Positions 8,188-17,165 of a DNA stretch of 31,968 bases are shown here, in pieces. The notes beneath the pieces were generated by a model. It saw only the letters and a program-made list of their open reading frames with translations, was not told the origin of the DNA and did no database searches. The position numbers were made by a program, and so were the translations under genes. Each line of letters opens with the position of its first letter. Within the stretch, counting starts at the first letter, position 1. The stretch spans positions 1-31,968 of the forward strand of contig CAYPEL010000011.1 of the NCBI GenBank assembly GCA_964409635.1, in the 5' to 3' direction. Source of the stretch: CAYPEL01 sp964409635 (GTDB lineage Bacteria; Pseudomonadota; Gammaproteobacteria; DSM-19610).

Positions 8188-10592
8188 TGAACCGGGCAAG
8201 TGATCCATTACGCGCAGCCGAAGAATATCTGCTCACCCACAGAAACGAACTGCTGAACTTCCTGCACCAGCTCAAGCGCCTTGGGCGGCGTTTTTTCCTG
8301 CGCAGCAACATTCAGGATACCTTCGCCAAGGTCTGTGAAGAAGATACTTCTGGCACCCTATGTGACAGTCCGCTAGCCACCTTAATTGACTGGAGCCAGG
8401 AAGCCGCCATGGACGAAGCCTGGGTCTGTTTTGCGCTGCGCCAACGCGTTGCCCGCTGGCTATACCTGCGTATTCATCTCGACACACTCGATACAGAACT
8501 GATTGATGTTTCCGATTTTCTGGCCTTCAAGGAACGCCTGGCCACCGGCAATCCCGACCAGCCCTGGACGCTGGAAATTGACCTCAAGCCCTTCTCCCGT
8601 GAGTTTTACAAATTACAGGAACCCGATTCTATAGGCCGCGGTGTCGAGTTCCTGAACCGCCGGCTTTCCAGCCAGCTATTTGTAGACCTGGGCAAGGGTG
8701 ATCAACGTCTGCTGGATTTTCTACGCGTGCATAAATTCAATAACCAGCAACTGATGCTGAATGAAAGCGTGGAAAATGTAACTGATCTACGCCGTTCGCT
8801 GCGCCAGGCGGATACGCTATTACGCAAACAGGATCAAACTGCGACCTGGAAAACTGTCGCTAATGATTTACGCAGCACCGGTTTTGAACCTGGTTGGGGC
8901 GATACGGTTGCGCGTATTCGTGACACGATGCGCCTGCTGCTGGATATTCTAGAAGCCCCTTCTCCCTCGGCACTGGAAGCCTTCCTGAGCCGGGTACCGA
9001 TGATTTTTTCAATGGCCATTCTTTCCCCGCATGGCTACTTTGGCCAGGCTAATGTCCTGGGCCGACCGGATACCGGCGGGCAGGTTGTTTACATACTTGA
9101 CCAGGTGCGCGCGCTGGAACGTGAAATGCGCAAGCGTTTGTCAGAACAAGGGCTTGAAATCGAACCTCAAATACTGGTGTTGACCCGTTTGATTCCCGAA
9201 GCCGATGGCACAACCTGCGATCAACGGCTAGAAGATATCGCCGGTACCACCCATGCCCGTATCCTGCGGGTACCGTTTCGTAACAAAAGCGGAGAAGTGA
9301 TTCCACAATGGATATCACGCTTCGAAATTTGGCCCTACCTGGAACGCTTCTCCGAAGAAGTCGAACGTGAAATGATGGCTGAACTGGGCGGCCAACCCGA
9401 TTTGATTGTCGGTAATTACTCGGACGGCAATCTGGTCGCTTCACTGATTTCTCAAAAACTCGGCATAACCCAGTGCAACATCGCCCACGCACTGGAAAAA
9501 ACCAAATACCTCTATTCGGATCTATTCTGGCAGGATAATGAAGAAAATTATCATTTCTCCTGTCAGTTCACAGCAGACCTGATTGCGATGAATACCGCTG
9601 ACTTTATTATTACCAGCACCTATCAGGAAATCGCCGGGACAGATGACAGTCTGGGGCAATACGAAAGTCACGGTGCCTTCACCATGCCCGGACTCTACCG
9701 GGTGGTACATGGTATCGATGCTTATGATCCCAAGTTCAATATTGTCTCACCGGGTGCTGATGCAGAGGTTTACTTCCCCTATACGGAAACCGACCGCCGC
9801 CTCACTCACCTTGACGATTCGATTGAGTCTTTGATTTTTGGTCAGGAGACAGCGGATGATATCCGGGGCATTCTGGAACATACGGATAAACCGCTGCTAT
9901 TTACGATGGCGCGCATGGATCGTATTAAAAATATCACAGGGTTTGTAGAATGGTATGCGCAGTCCAGTGATTTACGTGATAAGGCGAATCTACTGGTCAT
10001 CTCAGGCCATGTTGACCCGGCTCGTTCCGGTGATAACGAAGAACGCGACGCAATCATCAAAATGCACGAATTGATGACTCGCCACAAACTGGATGGTCAG
10101 GTGCGCTGGCTTGGTGTCCATCTGGAAAAAACCATGGCGGGTGAAATCTACCGGGTAGTTGCAGATTCCAAAGGTGCTTTTGTACAACCTGCGTTGTTTG
10201 AAGCCTTCGGGCTGACAGTGATAGAAGCCATGAGTTCCGGCTTACCCACGTTCGCGACCTGCTTTGGTGGGCCACTGGAAATAATTGAAGACGGTATATC
10301 CGGCTTTCATATCGACCCAAATCATGGCGGCACAGCTTCACAGTGCATCGCAGATTTTCTAGCACGCTGCAGCCAGGATACTGGCTACTGGAATCAGATT
10401 TCAAACAATGGACTAAAACGTGTAGAAGAACACTATACCTGGGATCGTTATGCTGAACGCATGATGACTCTGTCACGTATTTATGGGTTCTGGAAATATG
10501 TCAGTAATCTTGAACGCGAGGAAACCCAACGTTATTTACAAATGTTATACGGCCTGCAGTTTCGGCCGCTGGCACAGAAACTGGAAAAGTAA
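8187..10592 (+). CDS. sus: Sucrose synthase
   Basis: GT4-family sucrose synthase of 801 residues, the usual length of the family. It reversibly converts sucrose plus NDP into NDP-glucose plus fructose; cleavage is normally favoured in vivo. The N-terminal regulatory region (about 1-260) is followed by the SUS block SPHGYFGQANVLGRPDTGGQ, and the C-terminal GT-B half holds the E-x7-E motif FEAFGLTVIEAMSSGLP. The ATG at 8187 overlaps the kinase stop and has GGGGG (8171-8175) ahead of it, so it is preferred over the TTG at 8169. It is the last gene of the operon. Having a cleaving enzyme beside the biosynthetic pair points to sucrose turnover rather than simple accumulation. Confidence 0.94.
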   Translation: MNRASDPLRAAEEYLLTHRNELLNFLHQLKRLGRRFFLRSNIQDTFAKVCEEDTSGTLCDSPLATLIDWSQEAAMDEAWVCFALRQRVARWLYLRIHLDTLDTELIDVSDFLAFKERLATGNPDQPWTLEIDLKPFSREFYKLQEPDSIGRGVEFLNRRLSSQLFVDLGKGDQRLLDFLRVHKFNNQQLMLNESVENVTDLRRSLRQADTLLRKQDQTATWKTVANDLRSTGFEPGWGDTVARIRDTMRLLLDILEAPSPSALEAFLSRVPMIFSMAILSPHGYFGQANVLGRPDTGGQVVYILDQVRALEREMRKRLSEQGLEIEPQILVLTRLIPEADGTTCDQRLEDIAGTTHARILRVPFRNKSGEVIPQWISRFEIWPYLERFSEEVEREMMAELGGQPDLIVGNYSDGNLVASLISQKLGITQCNIAHALEKTKYLYSDLFWQDNEENYHFSCQFTADLIAMNTADFIITSTYQEIAGTDDSLGQYESHGAFTMPGLYRVVHGIDAYDPKFNIVSPGADAEVYFPYTETDRRLTHLDDSIESLIFGQETADDIRGILEHTDKPLLFTMARMDRIKNITGFVEWYAQSSDLRDKANLLVISGHVDPARSGDNEERDAIIKMHELMTRHKLDGQVRWLGVHLEKTMAGEIYRVVADSKGAFVQPALFEAFGLTVIEAMSSGLPTFATCFGGPLEIIEDGISGFHIDPNHGGTASQCIADFLARCSQDTGYWNQISNNGLKRVEEHYTWDRYAERMMTLSRIYGFWKYVSNLEREETQRYLQMLYGLQFRPLAQKLEK

Positions 10593-10644
10593 CGCAAGCA
10601 CTCTGATTTATTTAGAGAACGACTGACTATAGACGCAAAAACCT

Positions 10645-10702
10645 GTAGGGCGGTTTTAACCGCGATAGATGCTGCGTCCATCGCGGTTAAAACCGCTCCT
10701 AC
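10645..10702. repeat. REP-type palindromic repeat (long hairpin)
   Basis: Perfect 17-bp arms GCGGTTTTAACCGCGAT (10650-10666) and its reverse complement (10680-10696) are separated by 13 bases. The stem is extended outward by GTAGG (10645-10649) and CCTAC (10698-10702) past a single bulged T. The GTAGG/CCTAC ends with a GCGG-rich arm are typical of REP-like intergenic elements in gammaproteobacteria. It sits between sucrose synthase and the aldehyde dehydrogenase. It lacks a U-tract, so it is not a classical terminator, though it could stabilise mRNA 3' ends or act as a roadblock. Confidence 0.8.
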
Positions 10703-10719
10703 CAGAGGAGCATACAACC

Positions 10720-12156
10720 ATGGCTGAGAACTACCCTGTCCTGATTCCCGGCGCGGCTGATGCCGGCTCACTGACTGTTGATTCTCCCTACGATTTAAAG
10801 GCAATCGGTAGCGCAGGCATTGCCGATGCGGCTGCCATTGAGCTAGCACTGGCCACAGCCGACAAACTATATCGCAACAAAAATTCCTGGCTAAGCGGGG
10901 CGCAACGTATCGCGATTCTGGAAAAATCCGCCCAGCTTATGCAAGAGAAGTTTGAATACCTGGCGATCGAATCTGCACGCGAAGGCGGTAAACCCTTAAT
11001 CGATTCACGCATCGAAGTAGCCCGCGCCATTGATGGCGTAAAAAATTGTGCTGAGGTGCTGCGCAGCGAGACCGGCAAGGAAATCGCCATGGGCGTCAAT
11101 GCAGCATCGGCCAACCGTTTGGCCTTTACCAGCAAACAGCCTATCGGTGTTGTTGTCGCCATCAGCGCTTTTAATCACCCACTGAATTTAACCGTCCACC
11201 AGGTCGGGCCCGCCATTGCAGCTGGCTGCCCGGTTATCATTAAACCCGCCAATGACACGCCGCTCTCCTGCCTGCGTTTTGTATCTATCCTGCGCGAGGC
11301 TGGGCTACCCGACGTATGGTGTCAAGCCTGTGTTGTTGACGACCTGAAAGTGGCAGAACAACTGGTAACCGATGCCCGGGTTGGATTTTTCAGCTTTATA
11401 GGCAGTGGCAAGGTAGGCTGGATGCTGCGCTCCAAGTTAGCACCCGGCGTCCACTGCGCGCTTGAGCACGGCGGAGCCGCACCGGTCATTGTTGCAGCAG
11501 ACGCCGATATTGATGATATGGTTCCGGCTTTGGCCAAAGCGGGCTTTTACCATGCAGGTCAGGTTTGCGTCTCAGTACAACGCGTGTTTGCACCACAGGA
11601 CAAGGCAAAATCAATTGCCGAATCAATTGCCGCACTCGGTTCAAAAATGATCGTGGGTGACCCGTTAAATGAATCCACCGATATTGGGCCGCTGATCCGT
11701 CCGGCCGAAGTCGAACGCGTGCATAGCTGGGTGCAGGAAGCCGTATCAAAAGGCGCAACTTTGCTCTGTGGTGGCGAACCCCTTTCAGAAACCTGTTACC
11801 CGCCAACCGTGCTGCTCAACCCGCCAGCGGACGCCACCGTCAGCACCCATGAAATATTCGGCCCTGTCATCTGCGTCTATTCCTGCGAGTCCATAGATCA
11901 AGCGATTGAACAAGCCAACAGCCTGCCCTACTCCTTCCAGGCGGCTGTTTATACAAAAAATCTGGACACCGCCATGAAAGCTTACACACAACTCAATGCA
12001 TCAGCCGTAATGGTAAACGACCACACCGCGTTTCGAGTTGACTGGATGCCGTTTGCCGGATTAAAAGTATCCGGACACGGAACAGGAGGCATCCCCTATA
12101 CTTATGAAGATATGACGGTGGATAAAATGATTGTTATAAAATCAGCCGAACTCTAA
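10720..12156 (+). CDS. NAD(P)-dependent aldehyde dehydrogenase
   Basis: A 478-residue aldehyde dehydrogenase. The catalytic pair is Glu249 in ALEHGGAAP and Cys283 in GQVCVSVQRV, with the standard 34-residue spacing. The cofactor-binding region SAFNHPLNLTVHQVGPAIAAG and the C-terminal EIFGPV block are present. The sequence is closest in feel to the lactaldehyde / non-phosphorylating glyceraldehyde-3-phosphate dehydrogenase branch, but the substrate cannot be fixed. The ATG at 10720 has a strong AGAGGAG site at 10704-10710. The longer frame starting at 10669 begins inside the REP hairpin and is rejected. Co-transcription with the sucrose operon is uncertain because of the intervening hairpin. 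Confidence 0.88.
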   Translation: MAENYPVLIPGAADAGSLTVDSPYDLKAIGSAGIADAAAIELALATADKLYRNKNSWLSGAQRIAILEKSAQLMQEKFEYLAIESAREGGKPLIDSRIEVARAIDGVKNCAEVLRSETGKEIAMGVNAASANRLAFTSKQPIGVVVAISAFNHPLNLTVHQVGPAIAAGCPVIIKPANDTPLSCLRFVSILREAGLPDVWCQACVVDDLKVAEQLVTDARVGFFSFIGSGKVGWMLRSKLAPGVHCALEHGGAAPVIVAADADIDDMVPALAKAGFYHAGQVCVSVQRVFAPQDKAKSIAESIAALGSKMIVGDPLNESTDIGPLIRPAEVERVHSWVQEAVSKGATLLCGGEPLSETCYPPTVLLNPPADATVSTHEIFGPVICVYSCESIDQAIEQANSLPYSFQAAVYTKNLDTAMKAYTQLNASAVMVNDHTAFRVDWMPFAGLKVSGHGTGGIPYTYEDMTVDKMIVIKSAEL

Positions 12157-12186
12157 CCTGCATATCTCACCGGATGTTGCGGAGAA

Positions 12187-12210
12187 GGGTAGGTTTTACC
12201 CAGCCTACGG
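12187..12210. repeat. Short REP-like palindrome at the DUF4389 stop codon
   Basis: GTAGG (12189-12193) and CCTAC (12204-12208) form a small hairpin, with GGGT/ACCC also able to pair inside. The motif resembles the GTAGGGTGGGT...ACCC element at 17120-17140. The stop codon of the minus-strand DUF4389 gene (TAG, read from 12207 to 12205) lies in its right arm. Confidence 0.5.
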
Positions 12211-12474
12211 CCAGGCTTTAAATGGAAATGGCCTATTCTCTGAATTAAAAGTCAGGAACATAAAGACCTCATAAATATAATCCGTTAAACTTTTACCTGT
12301 AGCCTTGAGCGGTTCATTATTACTCCCGGTAAACAATGTAAACAATACCTGCAACACCACCGTCGCAAAGAGTACGAATTTTGCAATGCTGTAGGCAAAG
12401 CCCAACACCAGCATACTCAGTATACGTTTCCACAGACCCTTATCCGTTACCGAATCATAGGTTTTTGTATCCAT
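12205..12474 (-). CDS. DUF4389 domain-containing membrane protein
   Basis: A small 89-residue protein with one or two hydrophobic helices (about 17-49), the conserved FTGSNNEPL turn, the SLTDYIYEVFMFLTFNSE block and the RPFPF ending of the DUF4389 family. No biochemical role is established for this family. It is monocistronic and convergent with the aldehyde dehydrogenase. Its last codons overlap a short REP-like palindrome, and the stop codon lies within that repeat. Confidence 0.82.
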   Translation of the reverse strand: MDTKTYDSVTDKGLWKRILSMLVLGFAYSIAKFVLFATVVLQVLFTLFTGSNNEPLKATGKSLTDYIYEVFMFLTFNSENRPFPFKAWP

Positions 12475-12586
12475 TTAACTTCTCCAAAATATAAAATTGA
12501 TACGCTTATTAATTGGGGCGGCATTCGATGAAATCAAGCCCAGTGTATATTTTATATCTGCCACATTCGAAAGTCAGATAATAAGT

Positions 12587-12605
12587 AACTCCGAACGGAG
12601 TTTTT
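12587..12605 (+). terminator. Intrinsic terminator-like hairpin with no upstream gene
   Basis: AACTCC-GAAC-GGAGTT (optionally with one further C-G pair closing the loop) is followed directly by five T residues on the plus strand. It lies upstream of the AsmA-like gene and downstream of no plus-strand gene, since the DUF4389 gene is on the other strand. It could be a leader attenuator or the 3' end of a small RNA starting around 12480-12540. On the minus strand no T-tract follows the hairpin. Confidence 0.45.
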
Positions 12606-12651
12606 CTGTAAAGTAGAACCATGGATGTGGACTAAATGCAGCTCTCTGATC

Positions 12652-12812
12652 TAAGGGTTACCGTCAAAATAAATTCACATTTTGACCGCCGAATCATCCC
12701 GCCTGGCGGCGTTGCGAAACCTTGCAATATACATATATTCCTGCGGTTACGCGCCTTGCCAGACGGGCGCTTCGACGCCCAAAAGGTGAATTAATTTTGA
12801 CGCCAACCCTAA
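12652..12812. mobile_element. MITE-like element with 37-bp terminal inverted repeats
   Basis: The left arm 12652-12688 and the reverse complement of 12776-12812 agree at 30 of 37 positions, sharing cores such as AGGGTT, CGTCAAAA and AATTCAC. The interior is also a degraded palindrome centred on AATATACATATATT near 12734, so the whole 161 bp behaves as one long imperfect inverted repeat. No transposase is encoded. The left arm holds a further perfect 8-bp palindrome, GTCAAAAT...ATTTTGAC (12663-12686). The right arm contains the likely ribosome site and TTG start of the AsmA-like gene. Together with the orphan terminator this accounts for most of the gene-free stretch 12475-12796; nothing else is recognised there. 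Confidence 0.65.
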
Positions 12813-14731
12813 AACGGCCCCGGTTTTTTATAGCAATTGGACTTATACTGCTCCTGACGGTTATATCTGCAGTCGTCTTCAACCCTGATTTCCAGAAAAA
12901 ATTGTTGCTAGAGCACGCCGGGCCACTGGTCGATTCCCTGCAAGTCGACTATATCCATTTCACACCCTGGTCGCTGACGCTGAACAAGCTTGCCGTTGGC
13001 TATGAGGGTGGACATTTTCAGATTGGTGAAAGCAGCATCAAGTATTGCCTGTCTTCACTGCTGCTGCTGAAGCTGAACCTCAAAGAACTATTCCTTGAGG
13101 ATGTCACCGTCGACCTCACAGCATTCAACCCACCTGCAAAACCACCGGATGCTCCGGAGCATGTAACAGGCCCCTTCCCAGGTGTACTGGCATCGCTGCA
13201 ATTCGGGTTTGGGTATGTACTGCAAAAATTAACGATCAATGCCACTGTCTCTCTGCCCGGCGAACAATCTGTCATTGCCAGTATTACCGGCGGGGGTATC
13301 CGGCCAAACTCAAGCGGCGCTATAAATATCAACGCGCGCTTCAATACCGGCGCGGAGCAAGATCATATAGATCTGGCAGGCGAGATACGGTTTGATCAAC
13401 TCAACCGGGGACGCTTTGCCGCTATTCAGTCCACACTCGATGTAGAAGCGGTATTGGCCAGCCTGCCGGTTGTGGAGCGCGTAAACGCTAATCTTATCAT
13501 CACAACTGATCCGGCCAGTGAAAATATCAACACCACAAATGACCGTCAGCTGCCACACTATCAGCCCGAGTCAATCCATCTTTCCCTGCTGCAAAAGGAC
13601 AAAGACAAAAATATTCGTTCCACACTGACACTCGACGGCATCTATGACGGAAACAATGGAAATTTTAGCCACGCTAGCTACAAGATCACAGCTAACGAGC
13701 GTCTGCTTCAACCCTACGCTGGAGAGAAGGTACTGCCTACCACGCAGCAAGTGCTATCAGGTGAGTTCAATTTTAATAGTGCCAGCCTGACCGGCAACAT
13801 GATCCTTAACAGTGAACTACTGCTCACAGAACTCAAACAAACACAGGCCAACGAACAACTTCCCGAGTTAATACGTGTAAAAAATAACTTTCGTATGTCA
13901 CTACTGCCAGATAAACAGTTGCGGATAGAAAAGCTGGACACCGACATGTCCGATAATGCCGAGAATCAGCCACTCGTGTCCAACCTGCCAGCAGACCTGA
14001 ACATACCGCTGAATGATATCGATGCTTTCCTGCGCCAGGAAAATACCCTGCTGGAATTTACACTACCCAAAGTACCACTGAAATGGCTGGATGTATTGCT
14101 TCCCGAACAAGACATCACGGCCGGTCAATTGACGGCGGCCTTCCGAATCACCACCGATACCAGCTCTGCCATTCACCTTAAACCGATAAAACCCCTTGAG
14201 ATCACAGGGCTGACGATCAAACAGGCGGGCGAACCAATAATCGATGATTTAAACCTGTCAGTTCTGGCCGCTGTCACTTATAGCGGTAACAGCCTGGCGA
14301 TCTCATTGAACGAGTTGGTAGCCAAAGCCGGCAAACGAACCCTGGCTACTGGGAATTTAACAGCCGCCCTGCCCTTGTCCGAAAAACAAAAAGGCGCCAT
14401 CAATGTGCAAGCCAGACTCGGTCTGAACAGCAAAAGCCTGCTCGATTTACTGGCCATTGAACATACCGGCCGGCAAACCCTGCCCGGACATTTCTCGCTG
14501 GATTTTCAAACAACCATCAAACAGCAACCTGACAGGATGGAAATTAGCAAACTGGATGCGAAACTTACTAAAGACAAGAAAACTCATCTGTTAACCCTGC
14601 AATTACAACAACCCCTGATTATTGAAACCCGCGAAGTTGGAACAAAATTCAGAAATGCATCAGGTACGCTGGCTACACTGAATATTAGCGATATTCAGCT
14701 AGGCTGGTTTTCTTCCTTCCTGCCTGACATC
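12797..14731 (+). CDS. AsmA-like envelope protein, N-terminal part (interrupted by assembly gap)
   Basis: At least 645 residues before the N run. One N-terminal transmembrane helix (about residues 10-28, FFIAIGLILLLTVISAVVF) is followed by long alternating beta-rich sequence with VDYIHFTPWSLTLNKLAVG near the start, the style of AsmA/TamB/YhdP-type bridge proteins thought to carry phospholipids between membranes. The probable start is TTG at 12797 with AAAAGGTGA 8 bases upstream; the frame is open further up to a TTG at 12722, but that extension is arginine-rich and lies inside the palindromic element. The frame is still open at the gap. The part after the gap continues the same protein, with no stop before or after the N run. 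Family assignment beyond AsmA-like is tentative. Confidence 0.7.
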
Positions 14732-14741
14732 NNNNNNNNNN
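14732..14741. other. Assembly gap (10 N)
   Basis: Ten N residues inside the AsmA-like gene. The frames on the two sides are offset by one base, so a placeholder length explains the break. The true missing length should be a multiple of three if the gene is intact. Confidence 0.98.
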
Positions 14742-17123
14742 AAAGGTAAATTACACAGCACCGATTTTTCACTGGCTACCGATACAAAAGGCATCGCAAC
14801 CATACGTGCAGCACGTCCGTTTAAAATCAAACATGTCAGCATCACTGGCAAGGACGGCCCTGTTCTAAAAGACCTCGACATCAGCATCCTGCCCACCCTC
14901 CGCCTTGCACCGGAAGGCACTGGCATCACCTATAAGAAACTTGTCGTCGCACACAATTCTACAACGTTATTGACCGGCAACGGCAAGATCCTGTTACCTG
15001 CCAAAGAAGGGCAGCCGCTACTGGCCAGTGGCAAACTCGATGCCAATCTGGAAGCGCTTTCAAAACAACCCCTCATCGCCAAGATATTAAAAGCAGAGAT
15101 TGCATCCGCGTTGCGCTTCGAAGCAGATTACAAACTGGCGCAGGGTAAAACCCGGATTGATATCAGCCGCCTGGCAGCTAAACTTTTCTACAGCGATTCA
15201 GCACCGAAAATATCATTGCAGGCAGACTCAAAAGTACGGGTTTACACAAAACTCCGCAGCAAACAATCAGAGATCGGCCGCGCCAAGGGCAAGGTCACAC
15301 TCACGGTAGCTAACCTGACAGCCAAACCCTTTGCAAATATTCTGGCTGCGAATGGACTGACCTTTAACAGGGCTAATGGCAAGGCTGAACTTAGTTCGAA
15401 GGGTAAGTCACTGACTGTCAAAACCATCGAGCCATTTGTTATAAACGGCATTGAAGTAAAAACCAAAGACGCAACCCTGCTGCAATCATTTACCTTGACG
15501 GCAGGCACAGAAGCGACCCTGCAGGGCGACATGCTGCACACAAGGCTGGCCCCTTTTACTATTGATTTTGACAAATATAAAGAAGCACATGCGATCGAAG
15601 GCACTGTTGACCTGACCTTGAAAGGCAGCGGTGATAACACCTGGGTGGATACACTGAATGCCGACCTGACAATATTGCTAGCGCCGATTCTGAGTCAGCC
15701 TGCAGTCATGCCAAAGCATAGGCTGACAGCCGGTAAGCTAACCTCAGTTACAACAATCAATTCATCAGGACAAATTGATTCGACAACCCGTATCCTGGGG
15801 CTCAAAAGCAAACAGGAACTACCGCTCGAACTACTTGAAATCAAGGTGGGTGGGCAACTGGAAGCCGATGGCAGCTTCAACCTCAAAGCGCCGGTCAAAA
15901 CAGTTGGCAAAACAGGTGAAAGCGACCTGTTAATAAAAGCTGTGCACTCAGCCAAACAAGAACCCGGCAATGATATTACTATCGCAATAAACAGCACCGC
16001 ACTCTACCTGAACGATATCCTGAATACGCTGAAAACAGTTAGCGGTGAGACAGCTACAGAGAAAAATGAACAGAAAGAAGAAAAAACCACTGCAAACGAA
16101 ACCGATCCAACACTAGAGCTACAACCGGATGAACGCGCCTTCTGGGATGTGCTGCCGTATAACTTCCATACCGATACCCACATAAAACGTCTCTTCTATA
16201 CGGACTACCTTGAGATTTATGACATCAAAGGCCACACGGATTTCACACCCGGCAGGCTCTCGCTGGATAACTATGCAGCCCATTTTCGTGACAATCCGAT
16301 CACCCTGGACGGTGCAATCACTTTTACACCTGGCGAAACACCTTACGATTTAAAATTGCAGGCAGGCGCTGAAAAGTTTGACCTGGCCACCTTCTCACGC
16401 GAACTGGATCCGCAAGCCATTCCGCGCGCGGAAGGACTCTTCGATGTAAAAATAGACGCCTTCGGCAAGTCTCCGAACATGGCGCAGTATCGTAATCACT
16501 TGTTCTTCGATATGCGCATGCAGAGCCGCGACGGCATCTTCCGCCTGCTCAACCCGAACAGTGCGCTGATACAAGGTTCAACCAGCTTCGCGGGCCTGTT
16601 CGGAGAAGGCGTCTCGTTTATCCCGACCGGGCTTTTTGGCCTGGGTGCCGTTTCAAGGCTGGTCAGCTACATCAAGGAAATCGACTATACCAAAATTGAT
16701 ATCCACCTCGTCCGGGGAGAATCACGCGATATACAAATCAAACAATATGTCGTACAAAACCGGGAAATCCTGATGACAGCCGAAGGTGGCATAGAATACC
16801 AGGAGGGCATCGATATCATGCACAGCCCGCTGTCACTGCAATCCCAACTCAACCTGCGCAATAAAGGCGCCTCCATTTTCTACGACATGGATCTGCTGGA
16901 ACTTAAACAGGACGCCTTCGGTTACTGGGCCGGCCCTACACTCAAATTCTGGGGCACACCCGCCAGGTCTGAATCGAATCTTGGTGACATCATTACAGCT
17001 GCCGGTAAAGGTATGTTCTTTGGTGGTATCACGCGGCCTATCTCTGGTTTAATCGGCAACTTCAGGCACCGCCTGTTTGGCGATAAAGAAGAGCCGGATG
17101 AATATCAGAAGAAATCACCGTAG
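14742..17123 (+). CDS. AsmA-like envelope protein, C-terminal part (5' end in gap)
   Basis: The open frame runs from the first base after the gap (KGKLHSTDFSL...) to TAG at 17121-17123, about 793 residues. Joined to the upstream piece, the protein would be roughly 1440 residues or more. The middle is repetitive beta-type sequence, with a charged low-complexity linker rich in Glu, Lys and Thr around 16050-16120. The C-terminus has the AsmA-family look: a FRLLNPNS...FAGLFGEG region, a RDIQIKQYVVQNREI stretch and the near-terminal FGYWAGPTLKFWGTP block. It is expected to be anchored in the inner membrane and to span the periplasm. The stop codon is embedded in a REP-like motif. Confidence 0.7.
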   Translation, partial: KGKLHSTDFSLATDTKGIATIRAARPFKIKHVSITGKDGPVLKDLDISILPTLRLAPEGTGITYKKLVVAHNSTTLLTGNGKILLPAKEGQPLLASGKLDANLEALSKQPLIAKILKAEIASALRFEADYKLAQGKTRIDISRLAAKLFYSDSAPKISLQADSKVRVYTKLRSKQSEIGRAKGKVTLTVANLTAKPFANILAANGLTFNRANGKAELSSKGKSLTVKTIEPFVINGIEVKTKDATLLQSFTLTAGTEATLQGDMLHTRLAPFTIDFDKYKEAHAIEGTVDLTLKGSGDNTWVDTLNADLTILLAPILSQPAVMPKHRLTAGKLTSVTTINSSGQIDSTTRILGLKSKQELPLELLEIKVGGQLEADGSFNLKAPVKTVGKTGESDLLIKAVHSAKQEPGNDITIAINSTALYLNDILNTLKTVSGETATEKNEQKEEKTTANETDPTLELQPDERAFWDVLPYNFHTDTHIKRLFYTDYLEIYDIKGHTDFTPGRLSLDNYAAHFRDNPITLDGAITFTPGETPYDLKLQAGAEKFDLATFSRELDPQAIPRAEGLFDVKIDAFGKSPNMAQYRNHLFFDMRMQSRDGIFRLLNPNSALIQGSTSFAGLFGEGVSFIPTGLFGLGAVSRLVSYIKEIDYTKIDIHLVRGESRDIQIKQYVVQNREILMTAEGGIEYQEGIDIMHSPLSLQSQLNLRNKGASIFYDMDLLELKQDAFGYWAGPTLKFWGTPARSESNLGDIITAAGKGMFFGGITRPISGLIGNFRHRLFGDKEEPDEYQKKSP

Positions 17124-17140
17124 GGTGGGTGAAACCCACC
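17120..17140. repeat. REP-like palindrome at the AsmA-like stop codon
   Basis: GGTGGGT (17124-17130), loop GAA, ACCCACC (17134-17140) form a perfect 7-bp hairpin, preceded by CGTAG. The TAG stop of the AsmA-like gene is the first three bases of the TAGGGTGGGT motif. A further palindrome, TGCTGCAGCA, follows at 17144-17153. Confidence 0.6.
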
Positions 17141-17165
17141 AAATGCTGCAGCAAATGAGGAACCC

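Noticed and set aside
9049..9492. 147-codon minus-strand frame inside sucrose synthase
   Set aside because: It is a shadow of the strongly conserved GT4 domain and has no family signature.
10669..10719. Upstream extension of the aldehyde dehydrogenase
   Set aside because: It would start in the loop of the REP hairpin, while ATG 10720 has a strong AGAGGAG site.
12722..12796. Longer N-terminus for the AsmA-like protein from TTG 12722
   Set aside because: The extension is arginine-rich, has no ribosome site and is the reverse strand of a palindromic repeat; TTG 12797 has a good site and leaves a clean membrane anchor.
14699..14929. Minus-strand open frame running through the N gap
   Set aside because: It is antisense to the AsmA-like gene and depends on unknown bases.
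15242..15640. 132-codon minus-strand frame inside the AsmA-like gene
   Set aside because: The plus-strand frame is continuous and has the expected repeat pattern; the antisense frame has no ribosome site.
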